The notes under the pieces: model-generated | What the model was told of the DNA's origin: nothing | The model's input: only the letters and a program-made list of their open reading frames with translations | Databases searched by the model: none | Translations under genes and position numbers: made by a program | From: Gracilibacillus salinarum | Lineage (GTDB): Bacteria; Bacillota; Bacilli; Bacillales; Amphibacillaceae | Length of the DNA: 64,000 bases | Direction of reading: 5' to 3' | Assembly (NCBI RefSeq): GCF_022919575.1 | Contig: NZ_CP095071.1 | Span: 3,606,001 to 3,670,000, forward strand | Shown: positions 16,921-26,124 of the stretch, in pieces | How positions within the stretch are numbered: position 1 is the stretch's first letter | How the letters are laid out: each line of letters begins with the position of its first letter

Positions 16921-16939
16921 AAAAGGAGAGGTGTTCATA

Positions 16940-17761
16940 ATGAATGAATTAAAATTTATCCATTTAACAGATACACATGTATTAAAAGAGTATGAAGGAA
17001 GCTTTCTGGAAGGATTGGACAAAATCCATACAAATCCAAGCTCACAATTAACAAAAATCTTGCAATATGCTGAAAGTAATAAAGAGCAGCTTGATTTTAT
17101 CTTGATTTCAGGTGACTTGGTACATGAAGGTGATGTGGAAGATTACCAGTATTACAAAAGCTTACTGGAAGAACACACGACTTTACCTGTATATCTTAGC
17201 CTAGGTAACCATGACGTTACTGCTGCTTACTGGGAGACTTTCCATGGAAAGACAGATTGTAATGATGAACTGTTTTATACAGAAGAGGTCAATGGCTATC
17301 GATTAATTGTGTTGGATTCCAGCTATGATAAGAGCGGAACTGGTTATGTAAGTGAAGAGCAATTGGCATGGTTGAAAGCACAATTAGCAGAAACAACCGA
17401 AAATGGCTCTGTCGTTGTCGTTCATCATCCAATTGATGAGGCACAAACATTCGGTGAACACAGTTTAAAAAACTCAAAAGAATTACTGGATGTTGTCCAG
17501 AATCAAGAGGAAGTGATCGCCGTGTTAAGTGGACATATTCATCAAAATCTGATCGAGCAATACTCAGGTTTTATTTCGTCTGCTGCTGAAGGTTCTTGCT
17601 TCGGTGTGGAATTTGATGGTGTACAGGCTCATTTCACAAATAATAGTGCGTTTAACGTTTGTACCATCAAAAATAAACAGTTGAAAATCCAAGTCAATCG
17701 TGTGCGGGAAACAAATAAAGTGTTATTCAGTTATGGCATTGATGAAATGACACACGCATAA
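16940..17761 (+). CDS. Metallophosphoesterase (Icc/GpdQ-like cyclic or glycerophospho-diesterase)
   Basis: 273 residues from the ATG at 16940 behind AAAGGAGAGG. All calcineurin-like metal-site motifs are present: DTHV, GDLVHEG, GNHD, VVHHP and GHIHQN, so a binuclear metal centre is expected. Length and motif spacing fit the CpdA/GpdQ class III phosphodiesterases. No signal peptide, so it acts in the cytosol. Placed between a phosphatase gene and an importer of UgpB type, it may open an imported phosphodiester. Confidence 0.88.
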   Translation: MNELKFIHLTDTHVLKEYEGSFLEGLDKIHTNPSSQLTKILQYAESNKEQLDFILISGDLVHEGDVEDYQYYKSLLEEHTTLPVYLSLGNHDVTAAYWETFHGKTDCNDELFYTEEVNGYRLIVLDSSYDKSGTGYVSEEQLAWLKAQLAETTENGSVVVVHHPIDEAQTFGEHSLKNSKELLDVVQNQEEVIAVLSGHIHQNLIEQYSGFISSAAEGSCFGVEFDGVQAHFTNNSAFNVCTIKNKQLKIQVNRVRETNKVLFSYGIDEMTHA

Positions 17762-17776
17762 AGAGGAGGCAGATAC

Positions 17777-19112
17777 ATGGCTAAACATCTTAAAACCCTG
17801 ATTATCTTTACTGTTTTGCTATTGCTTTTGTCGGCTTGTGGTATTGGATCTTTGCAGAATGCCGATGCAAGTGAAGGAGAAGCGACAACGACTTTGCCTG
17901 AATTAGATCCAGAAAATCCAACAAAGATTACCTTCTATTCTTACAGCTTGGCATATCCGACAATGAAAGATGGGATGGAGAAGCTGATCAATGATTTTAA
18001 TGAAACCGTTGGTAAGGAAAAAGGTGTCGTAGTGGAAGGGGTAGCAGATCCGAACTTCCAGCAGTATCGTGCAGATATTGTAGCAGGTAAAGATGTAGAT
18101 ATCGTACAGAATGTCTTCCCGATGTTAGACGCATCCAGGCTGTCACTTGGTTGGTTTTCAAGCGTATGAAGATGTTTTTCCGGAAGATGAGCTAGAAGAA
18201 CATTTACAAGGAATCTCTGAGAATGCACAACAACTCGGCATGATCGATGGCAAAATGTATGGCTTAGCATTCACCTTTAGTACACCAATTGTGTTTATTA
18301 ATGGGTCCATCTTTGAAGAAGCAGGGTTAGATCCTAATGCCCCTCCTGAAACCTGGGCAGAAGTGAAGGAATATGCTATGCAAATCAAAGAAGAGACTGG
18401 AAAAGATGGATTTGCGCTTGAGCCTGATAATGGCTGGGTAACAGATGGTGTCTTCTACAGCAATGGGGCAGAGATTCTATCGGAAGATCGTTCGGAGGCA
18501 ATGTTTGCAAGTGACGCAGGCATAGAAGCAGTGGAAATTTGGAAGGACATTTATCAAAGTGGTGCGCATGCAGTTGGCTCCACGACAGAAGTTCCGGAAC
18601 AGTTTCTTGCTGGTAATTTAGGTATGTATATTACATCAACGGCCTTACATAGTGGAATGAAAGCAGCCGCAGAAGCAGGCGGATGGGAAGTGTATGGCGG
18701 ACCGTTACCACAATTTGGCGATCAGTCAAGTGTTCCTGTCAATTCAGGAAGTGCACTGACGGTTCGTCCCGATACAGATGAAAAACGAGCAGCAACGTGG
18801 GAATTCATTAAATATGTAACAGGTGCTGAAGGCTATACAACGATCACAGAGGAAATAGGTTATTTACCGTTAAGAACTGAACTGGCAGAACAAGAGGAAT
18901 ATTTAAAGCCGTTTGTGGAAGAAAATCCTCTGTATAAAATCAATTTAGAACAACTGGAAGAAATTCAACCAACAACGATTTGGCCAGGAGAAAACGCTGC
19001 GGAGACAGCGGCCATTTTCACGGATGCGATTGTGGAGGCAATTACAACAGATGCTGGTGTTGCAGATACGCTAACCAATGCACAAGAAGAAATTAATGGT
19101 CTATTGAAATAA
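17777..19112 (+). pseudogene. ABC importer solute-binding lipoprotein (UgpB-like) with a frameshift
   Basis: AGAGGAGG precedes the ATG. The first frame (to 18169) has a lipoprotein signal with lipobox LLSAC (Cys about 23) and the start of a binding-protein lobe, then runs out near 18150. The rest (…GFQAYEDVFPEDELEEH to 19112) continues in another frame. Dropping one T from the CTTGGTTGGTTTT stretch (about 18146-18154) gives a single 444-residue protein, the usual length for family-1 sugar/glycerol-phosphate binding proteins. As written the importer has no functional receptor. Mutation and sequence error are both possible. Confidence 0.85.
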
Positions 19113-19201
19113 TGGCATAGTGGCTTGTGAAAAGGGAGCGGGTCTTTCCTTTTTGCAAGCCGATTGATTTACTAATTCTAAAGAATAAGGGATGGAAGCA
19201 T

Positions 19202-20164
19202 ATGCGAAATAATCAAGGAAATTCGATCGGGGTTTCGACGCTGGATTCAGTCCCGGCGAAAAAATTAGCTGCCAAGAAATTACGATTATTTGCCAAGCCT
19301 TACTTGTATCTATTGCCTACCTTATTGTTGTTGTGGATTTGGATGTATTATCCGTTGTTTTCTACTTTTTCGCTAGCCTTTCAAAAGTGGGGGATGGTTC
19401 CGGGGACAGTGCCAAGTCCGGTAGGGTTTGAAAATTTTGTTCGGCTATTAACAAGCAAGGATTTTGGTATATCCATTTTGAATACAGTTTTTTATACGGT
19501 TGGGATCATACCTTTTTCGATTATCATTCCGTTAATCCTTGCTGTGGCAACGCACAATATGCAAGGAAAAATGAAGAACGTCTATCGGGCAATGTTTTTT
19601 ATTCCGTTAATTTTAGCCCCTGTGTCAGACGGAGCGATATGGCGCTGGATGTTTCACCCGACAAATGGTTTAGTTAATAACCTTTTATTAGATTTAGGTA
19701 TTATTCAAACAAACATCGCATTCTTTTCTGATCCGTTATTCGCCAAATGGTTAATATTGTTTATAACGGGTTGGAAGATGATGGGCTTTGGGACCATATT
19801 ATTTTCTGCTGCGTTGACAGGGATCAGCAAAGACTATTATGAAGCCATTTCGCTAGATGGGGCGAGTCGTTTTCAGCAATTTAAGGATTTGACATTACCA
19901 TTATTGTCCCCAATGATCCTGCTGATTCTGATGATGAGCTTACTATTTTCGAGCCAATGGACTTTTGCTTATATTGATATGTTAACTCGTGGGGGACCTT
20001 TTGGTACATCAACCAATATATATTATGAGATGTACAAATACGGCTTTGCCAATATGGATGTTGGTCTTAGTGCTGCCGCGGCTTTAATGTTCTTTGTTGT
20101 TTTCGGAATCATCGCGTTTGTTTTCAATTTGTTTTCCAAAAAATATGCTTTTTATGATAACTAG
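19202..20164 (+). CDS. ABC importer permease, UgpA/MalF type
   Basis: 320 residues from the ATG at 19202 (GGGATGG upstream); an earlier in-frame ATG at 19127 would add a non-membrane leader with no ribosome site. Six TM helices and the EAA loop (YYEAISLDGASRFQQFKDLTLPLL) that contacts the ATPase. It pairs with the next permease to form the channel. Best resemblance is to glycerol-3-phosphate and sugar importers; substrate not determined. Confidence 0.88.
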   Translation: MRNNQGNSIGVSTLDSVPAKKLAAKKLRLFAKPYLYLLPTLLLLWIWMYYPLFSTFSLAFQKWGMVPGTVPSPVGFENFVRLLTSKDFGISILNTVFYTVGIIPFSIIIPLILAVATHNMQGKMKNVYRAMFFIPLILAPVSDGAIWRWMFHPTNGLVNNLLLDLGIIQTNIAFFSDPLFAKWLILFITGWKMMGFGTILFSAALTGISKDYYEAISLDGASRFQQFKDLTLPLLSPMILLILMMSLLFSSQWTFAYIDMLTRGGPFGTSTNIYYEMYKYGFANMDVGLSAAAALMFFVVFGIIAFVFNLFSKKYAFYDN

Positions 20165-20175
20165 GAGGCTCACTG

Positions 20176-20997
20176 ATGAAGCATAAACGATTCACGTTCG
20201 TGACTGTAAGTCAGCATTTTATGATGATTATGTTCAGTCTGCTGGCGATTTTTCCGTTGTATTGGATGATCATTTCATCATTTAAAAATGAAAGTGAAAT
20301 ATTCACATCGTCCTTAATACCAATGGATCCTACTTTTCAAAACTACATATATGCCTTTCAGGAAATGCCAATCCTGCGAATGATGCTCAATTCATTTGTA
20401 GTCGCTATTCTGTTAACGGTATTGCAATTAGTCACCAGCATCTTAACGAGTTATGCCTTAGTGAGGTGGCAAGTAAAAGGTGCCACTATAATCTATACGA
20501 TATTAAGTCTGTCATGGCTAATACCAATGCAGGTCATTATGATTCCCAACTACGTACTGATCAACCAGCTAGGTTTAAATGAAACCTTGATAGGCATCGT
20601 AATTCCTTTATCTGTTTCGACTTTTGCCATTTTGTCTCTGTATCAAAGTTTTCGTTCCTTCCCACAGGGGTTAATTGAATCAGCAAGACTGGATGGAGAG
20701 AAGGATTTCTATATACTGGTCAAAATTATTTTACCTAATATGAAATCAACGGTAGCATCATTAGGCATCTTATTATTTATCAGTGGATGGAATGAGTATC
20801 TCTGGCCGATGCTGATTACAACAGAAATGGAGAATTCACCAATACAAATTGGCCTACGGTCCTTTGTCAATTCAGATGTGAACATGTGGGGCTCTTTGAT
20901 GGCGGCGACAACTATTTCATGTTTACCGATTTTATTAATTTATTTTTTATTAAGAAAACATATTATCGAGTCGTTTGTCCGTTATGGCATTAAATAA
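20176..20997 (+). CDS. ABC importer permease, UgpE/MalG type
   Basis: 273 residues, AGGAGG upstream, 11 bases after the previous permease. Six TM helices; the EAA loop reads GLIESARLDGEKDFYILVKIILPN. Second half of the translocation pore for the same importer. Confidence 0.9.
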   Translation: MKHKRFTFVTVSQHFMMIMFSLLAIFPLYWMIISSFKNESEIFTSSLIPMDPTFQNYIYAFQEMPILRMMLNSFVVAILLTVLQLVTSILTSYALVRWQVKGATIIYTILSLSWLIPMQVIMIPNYVLINQLGLNETLIGIVIPLSVSTFAILSLYQSFRSFPQGLIESARLDGEKDFYILVKIILPNMKSTVASLGILLFISGWNEYLWPMLITTEMENSPIQIGLRSFVNSDVNMWGSLMAATTISCLPILLIYFLLRKHIIESFVRYGIK

Positions 20998-21017
20998 AGC
21001 AGAAAAGAGGGAGAACA

Positions 21018-22070
21018 ATGGCGAATATAACGTTAGAAAACCTGAATAAATCTTTTGGTAAGGCAAATGTGTTAAATAATATTAATTTGGAGATTGAAGA
21101 CGGCTCCTTTACGATCCTGCTGGGTCCTTCTGGTTGTGGTAAATCGACATTGTTGAGAATATTGGCTGGTTTGGAAGAAGAGTCATCTGGCAGAATTTAT
21201 ATGGATACCGATGATATTACTGAAAAAGAGCCAAAAGATCGCAACATTGCCATGGTGTTCCAAAATTATGCACTTTACCCGCATATGACGGTATATCAAA
21301 ATATCGAGTATGGTTTAAAAATTAAAAAAGTCGCGAAAGAGGAGCGAAAATCGATAATTGACAACGTCCTGCAATTGGTAGAGCTTAAGGACCATGCCCA
21401 AAAGCGGCCGAAACAGCTATCTGGTGGACAAAGGCAGCGTGTGGCACTAGCACGGGCAATTGTGAAACGACCTGGCGCATTTTTTATGGATGAACCATTA
21501 TCGAACCTCGATGCCAAATTACGTAATCACATGCGTCAGGAACTGATCGAACTTCATCAGCAATTAAAAACAACTTTCTTATATGTCACCCATGACCAGG
21601 TAGAGGCGATGTCGATGGGGTCGTACATTATTATTTTAAATCAGGGGAAAGTCATGCAGCAAGGTACACCGAAGGACATTTATACGAATCCGCAGAACTT
21701 GTTCGTCGCACAATTTATCGGTTCACCGCCAGTGAACATTATGGAAATGGGAGAATACAAGGTAGGAATTCGTCCTGAAAAAATCAGTATGACAACGAAG
21801 GCAGTGGATGACAGCTTTGACTATTGCTTAGACGGATCGCTGCTTTCTACGGAACAGCTTGGTGGTGAAACCATTTACCGCGTGCAAACCGATTACGGAA
21901 AATTAAACGTTAGGACTCCTAGTGAGTGGGAAGCAATTAGCGGTAAAGTGAAGCTTTGTTTTACAAAAAAGAATTTGTTTTTCTTTAATACAGATGGGGA
22001 CCGAGTGCCACCACAATATGATTTGATGAAAAATTTGGAGATAAAGCAAGAAGTAATGTTTGGATCCTAG
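21018..22070 (+). CDS. ABC importer ATPase, UgpC/MsmX type
   Basis: 350 residues. Walker A GPSGCGKST (36-44), Q loop NYALYPHMT, signature LSGGQRQRVALARA, Walker B FFMDEPLSNLD, H loop THDQ, then a C-terminal TOBE-like regulatory domain beginning near VGIRPEKIS. Encoded with its own permeases, so it probably powers this importer, although MsmX-type ATPases can serve several. Last gene of the operon; a terminator follows at once. Confidence 0.92.
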   Translation: MANITLENLNKSFGKANVLNNINLEIEDGSFTILLGPSGCGKSTLLRILAGLEEESSGRIYMDTDDITEKEPKDRNIAMVFQNYALYPHMTVYQNIEYGLKIKKVAKEERKSIIDNVLQLVELKDHAQKRPKQLSGGQRQRVALARAIVKRPGAFFMDEPLSNLDAKLRNHMRQELIELHQQLKTTFLYVTHDQVEAMSMGSYIIILNQGKVMQQGTPKDIYTNPQNLFVAQFIGSPPVNIMEMGEYKVGIRPEKISMTTKAVDDSFDYCLDGSLLSTEQLGGETIYRVQTDYGKLNVRTPSEWEAISGKVKLCFTKKNLFFFNTDGDRVPPQYDLMKNLEIKQEVMFGS

Positions 22071-22072
22071 TA

Positions 22073-22115
22073 AAAAGAAATGATCAGAGTGTGCTCTCTG
22101 TATCATTTCTTTTTC
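22073..22115 (+). terminator. Terminator of the ABC operon
   Basis: AAAGAAATGAT and ATCATTTCTTT form the outer stem, CAGAG/CTCTG the inner stem, followed by TTTTT. Confidence 0.85.
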
Positions 22116-22139
22116 GTCAGTCAAGTAAGTATGTACGTG

Positions 22140-22413
22140 TAATCATATGGAACATGAAGTTTAGCTCCTATAATATGGATTATGTAAAGTAGCCATGCCA
22201 GTAATAGCCAAGCATCCAATTTGAAATATTTAATGTGCTGGGATACCGCTTCGGCCAACCACTCCGCGTCCTGCGGGCAATGCAGACCGCCTTGCCCGCA
22301 GGACGCGGAGCATATTTCCGGAGCTTTGCTAAGCAAATAAAATATATCAAAATTACGATCAATGCCAGACAGTTCTGCTTTACATAATCACTATTATAGG
22401 TAATTGTATATTA
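22140..22413. repeat. Inverted-repeat element B (about 275 bp), the clearest copy
   Basis: Ends are inverted: CCTATAATATGGATTATGTA (22168 on) against TACATAATCACTATTATAGG (22381-22400). The centre is a perfect 19-bp-arm hairpin, CTCCGCGTCCTGCGGGCAA (22262-22280) with its complement at 22292-22310 around an 11-base loop. Flanking pieces recur in elements A, C, D and E. No ORF. It fills the gap between the ABC operon and the DUF4396 gene. Confidence 0.75.
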
Positions 22414-22459
22414 TTTATGTCAGTTAGGACCGGTCGGGTTATGCTTGGTTTTTTATTGC

Positions 22460-23116
22460 TTACATCGCTTCCTTCAATCCTTTTTTAACAAGTAGCCAAT
22501 TGGCAGGATAACTGGTAAGGAAACCTAAAATCATTGCTATTTGCATCATAAACCAGTAGGTGGCGGTAGTTGGCTCGGGTGGCTGCGTAAACAGCAGGAA
22601 ATGCACAATGGCCATCCAGCCGAACATGCCGATTTCAAAGGCAATCAATGAGAAGGAATCAGCTTTTATGGCAGTTTTGATAGCGTGTGATACACCTTTA
22701 TCCTTATGCATTGGATAGATCGCATAAAACTGAAAAAGGATTCCAAATAAATAAGCCAAAATAAATTGCACGGTATAATGTGTAAATAGAGTAGAACCTG
22801 CGATTGTTAAACCAGTAATGGCAACAAAGGGAACACCTACTGCGTCTCCCAGTGTACATCCTGAAGAGCAGTGACTGGTTGACATAAACACTTTCGCTGC
22901 CTGGCCGCGCTTGTCCTCGATATCAAGATTCTTCGCTTTTAACCGGCCCCATTTATAATAACTCCAAATGGCAAATGGCCCAAAGAACCAGCCGTTTATC
23001 GGCCAAACGACATTCATGATTGTCATCATTTGAGGGTGCCGAATAATATCAATCAGTATAATAATTGAACTAGCGATGCCTATACTAAGTGCTATCCAAG
23101 AAATAATCGTAAGCAT
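22460..23116 (-). CDS. DUF4396 membrane protein
   Basis: 218 residues, GAGGTGAAGG before the ATG. About six TM helices. The DUF4396 signature STSHCSSGCTLGDAVG (near residues 79-94), with two Cys and a His in a membrane loop, is present, together with NVVWPINGW and a Met/His-containing end. Such a motif could bind a metal, but the family has no established function. Stands alone, convergent with the ABC operon. Confidence 0.85.
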   Translation of the reverse strand: MLTIISWIALSIGIASSIIILIDIIRHPQMMTIMNVVWPINGWFFGPFAIWSYYKWGRLKAKNLDIEDKRGQAAKVFMSTSHCSSGCTLGDAVGVPFVAITGLTIAGSTLFTHYTVQFILAYLFGILFQFYAIYPMHKDKGVSHAIKTAIKADSFSLIAFEIGMFGWMAIVHFLLFTQPPEPTTATYWFMMQIAMILGFLTSYPANWLLVKKGLKEAM

Positions 23117-23292
23117 GCCTTCACCTCATTCTTTTTTTACTACTATATTTATTTCCCGATGCTATTTTACTAAAACATGCTGAAGGAATGTCAGCCTGTC
23201 TTAGTAAATAAATTGATGATTTTTTTCATATAATAGAGCTTTGCAGTTATTTTTTGCTATAATGACCTTTGTAGCTATGAAAAAAGAAAGAA

Positions 23293-24672
23293 GTGAATAA
23301 GGTGTTTGCAAACATAAAAACCTTCTTTAACAAATTGGGAAACTTATCCGGTATCCAGCTGATTGTCTTGTTTTATTTATTTGCGGCAGTCTTTTCTACA
23401 GTTCTGTTGCGTATGCCTTTTTTACATCAGGATGGTATGCAGGTAACATGGCTGGATAGTTTTTTTACAGCAGTCAGTGCGATTAGTGTAACGGGTTTAA
23501 CGGTTTTTTCTACAGCTGATACTTTTAATTATGCAGGGTATATTGCCTTGGCGTTTGTCCTTCAATTCGGTGGGATTGGCATCATGACATTAGGGACTTT
23601 TGTGTACATACTTCTTGGAAAAAAAGTAGGTTTTCGCGCAAGACAATTAATCCAGATTGACCAGAATCGAAGTACGTTGGCTGGGCTGGTAAAGTTAATG
23701 GTCCGGATATTGCGGACGATCCTATTTATTGAATTTATTGGTGGACTTGTACTTGCAATCTATTTCTTAAGTTACTTTGATTCATGGCAAGAAGCTTTTA
23801 TGCAAGGATTCTTTGCATCGATTAGTGCTACGACTAATGCAGGATTTGATATTACTGGTGCATCGTTAATCCCGTTTGCAAATGACTATTATGTGCAATT
23901 TATTAATATGATTTTATTAATTTTGGGTGCCATTGGTTTTCCTGTATTACTCGAAGTACAGGAAGTATTATGGGGCAGATACAAAAATCTGGAGTGGAAA
24001 TATCATTTTTCCCTGTATACGAAAATAACGACGATTACTTTTTTTATTTTGATTGTGGCAGGGGCAATCGGTATTTACATGTTTGAAGCACAACATTTTT
24101 TACAAGGGAAGTCTTGGCATGAGTCATTGTTCTACAGTCTCTTCCAATCGGTGACAACGCGTAATGGTGGTTTAGCGACAATGGATGTGTCGGAATTCAG
24201 TACACCGACTTTACTCCTGTTATGCGCGCTTATGTTCATTGGGGCGTCACCTAGCAGTGTTGGCGGCGGTATCAGGACAACGACATTTGCGATCATGATG
24301 CTGGCGATTTTTCATTATGCAAAAGGGCATGAGACGATTAAGGTATTTAAGCGGGAAGTTGATCCAGAGGATGTGTCACGATCGTTTATCGTTGCTGTTA
24401 CGGCATTCATGCTTTGTGGTGGGGCTATTACTTTGTTGATTTGGATCGAACCTCTAAACAATATGGCGTTAGTATTTGAGGCATTCTCAGCATTTGGAAC
24501 AACAGGCCTGTCGCTTGGCATAACCGCTGACTTATCTATCGCTGGAAAACTGATTATTATTGCCTTAATGTTCATCGGTCGCATCGGTATTTTTTCATTC
24601 CTTTTCCTTGTTAGGGGACATGATGTGAAAGATCGTTATCATTATCCAAAAGAAAAGATGATAATCGGTTAG
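23293..24672 (+). CDS. Ktr-type potassium channel subunit (KtrB/KtrD), paralogue 1
   Basis: 459 residues, GTG start with only a weak A/G-rich ribosome site (AAAGAAAG). TrkH/KtrB family: four M-P-M repeats with selectivity-filter glycines in ISVTGLTVFS, ATTNAGFDITG, VTTRNGGLATMD and FGTTGLSLGIT, and the intramembrane gate region GASPSSVGGGIRTTT. It needs a cytosolic RCK partner (KtrA/KtrC), which is not in this window. Potassium uptake is a first response to salt stress. A close paralogue follows 51 bases downstream. Confidence 0.92.
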   Translation: MNKVFANIKTFFNKLGNLSGIQLIVLFYLFAAVFSTVLLRMPFLHQDGMQVTWLDSFFTAVSAISVTGLTVFSTADTFNYAGYIALAFVLQFGGIGIMTLGTFVYILLGKKVGFRARQLIQIDQNRSTLAGLVKLMVRILRTILFIEFIGGLVLAIYFLSYFDSWQEAFMQGFFASISATTNAGFDITGASLIPFANDYYVQFINMILLILGAIGFPVLLEVQEVLWGRYKNLEWKYHFSLYTKITTITFFILIVAGAIGIYMFEAQHFLQGKSWHESLFYSLFQSVTTRNGGLATMDVSEFSTPTLLLLCALMFIGASPSSVGGGIRTTTFAIMMLAIFHYAKGHETIKVFKREVDPEDVSRSFIVAVTAFMLCGGAITLLIWIEPLNNMALVFEAFSAFGTTGLSLGITADLSIAGKLIIIALMFIGRIGIFSFLFLVRGHDVKDRYHYPKEKMIIG

Positions 24673-24723
24673 AATTATGGTAAACTATCCTCTAGTTTCG
24701 AAAAGGCTAAGGAGTAAAAAAGA

Positions 24724-26091
24724 ATGGAAATTATAGATGCTATTAAAAAGAAAACCAAACAATGGTCCGCCATTCATCATATTGTAACGTATTACTTATT
24801 AGCGGTAGTTATTTCAACAATCATTGTGAGCTTACCTTTTTTTCATAATCCAGGGGTAGAGCTTCCTTTTATTGATGCAATGTTTACTGCTGTTACTTCA
24901 ATAAGTGTTACGGGGCTCACGGCTGTTTCCATTCCAGATACCTTTAACCCGGCTGGTCAGATTGCTATAGCTGTCATACTGCACCTGGGTGGAATTGGTA
25001 TTATGACAATGGGAACATTTATCTGGGTGATATTAGGTAGGAAAATTGGTCTTAGAAGCCGAAAGATGATCATGGTTGATCAGAATAGTAAGACGCTTGC
25101 AGGACTTGTAAAGCTGTTATTAGCCATCTTTAAATTAATCTTATTAATTGAAGTGGTTGGTGCGGCCATCTTGTCGATTCATTTTCTCAGTTATTTTGAT
25201 GGTGTTGGAGAAGCGATCAGGCATGGTATTTTTGCATCTGTAAGTGCTACGACTAATGGTGGGCTTGATATTACAGGGGCTTCCTTGATTCCGTATGCGG
25301 ATGATTATTTTGTGCAATTTATTAATATGATTTTAATTATTCTCGGTGCCATTGGCTTTCCGGTACTGGTTGAAGTACAGGAAGTGTTAAAGGGCCGTTC
25401 AAAAGCGTTAAACGACAGACATAAATTTTCGCTGTTTACCAAAATTACTACAGTGACGTTCTTTTGGCTCGTTGTCATTGGAGCGGTTAGCATTTATTTG
25501 TTGGAACGGAATGCCTTCTTTGCGGACAAATCATGGCATGAAACCTTGTTCTACAGTCTATTCCAATCAGTGACGAGTCGAAGTGGAGGGTTAGCAACCA
25601 TGGATGTTACCCAATTCTCGACAGAGACCTTGTTTTTTATGAGTGTGTTGATGTTTATTGGTGCCTCGCCAAGCAGTGTTGGTGGCGGTATTCGAACGAC
25701 TACCTTCGCGATAATGCTGTTGACGATTTGGAATTATGCGAAAGGAAATTCCAGTATTAAAGTATTTGATCGCGAAATTCACCAGGAAGATATGTTGCGT
25801 TCTTTCATCGTTATTGCGACGTCCTTAATGTTATGTGCCGGATCGGTTGTGCTATTAAACAAAACCGAGCCATTTTCTTTAATGGAGATCATTTTTGAAG
25901 TTGCATCTGCCTTCGGTACAACAGGTCTTTCGATGGGAATTACACCAGACTTGTCGATCTTCGGCAAATGTCTGATCATGTGTCTAATGTTTATCGGAAG
26001 AATCGGGATTTTCACATTCCTGTTCATTATCCGCGGAGACGATACAAAAGACAGATTCCATTATCCAACCGAACGAATTATTATCGGCTAA
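24724..26091 (+). CDS. Ktr-type potassium channel subunit (KtrB/KtrD), paralogue 2
   Basis: 455 residues, AAGGAG upstream. Same architecture as its neighbour, with filter loops ISVTGLTAVS, ATTNGGLDITG, VTSRSGGLATMD and FGTTGLSMGIT and the same C-terminal FHYPTERIIIG. The two proteins are similar along the whole length, so this is a tandem duplication, well diverged. Both keep the filter glycines, so both should conduct potassium. Terminator follows the stop. Confidence 0.92.
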   Translation: MEIIDAIKKKTKQWSAIHHIVTYYLLAVVISTIIVSLPFFHNPGVELPFIDAMFTAVTSISVTGLTAVSIPDTFNPAGQIAIAVILHLGGIGIMTMGTFIWVILGRKIGLRSRKMIMVDQNSKTLAGLVKLLLAIFKLILLIEVVGAAILSIHFLSYFDGVGEAIRHGIFASVSATTNGGLDITGASLIPYADDYFVQFINMILIILGAIGFPVLVEVQEVLKGRSKALNDRHKFSLFTKITTVTFFWLVVIGAVSIYLLERNAFFADKSWHETLFYSLFQSVTSRSGGLATMDVTQFSTETLFFMSVLMFIGASPSSVGGGIRTTTFAIMLLTIWNYAKGNSSIKVFDREIHQEDMLRSFIVIATSLMLCAGSVVLLNKTEPFSLMEIIFEVASAFGTTGLSMGITPDLSIFGKCLIMCLMFIGRIGIFTFLFIIRGDDTKDRFHYPTERIIIG

Positions 26092-26121
26092 CCTCAAGCA
26101 GCAAATGCTTGAGGTTTTTCT
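26092..26121 (+). terminator. Terminator after the Ktr pair
   Basis: ACCTCAAGCA and TGCTTGAGGT with a GCAAA loop, followed by TTTTTCT. Confidence 0.88.
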
Positions 26122-26124
26122 GTT

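Noticed and set aside
18146-18154. Programmed frameshift in the solute-binding protein gene
   Set aside because: No slippery heptamer, stop-codon stimulus or downstream pseudoknot is apparent; mutation or sequence error is simpler.
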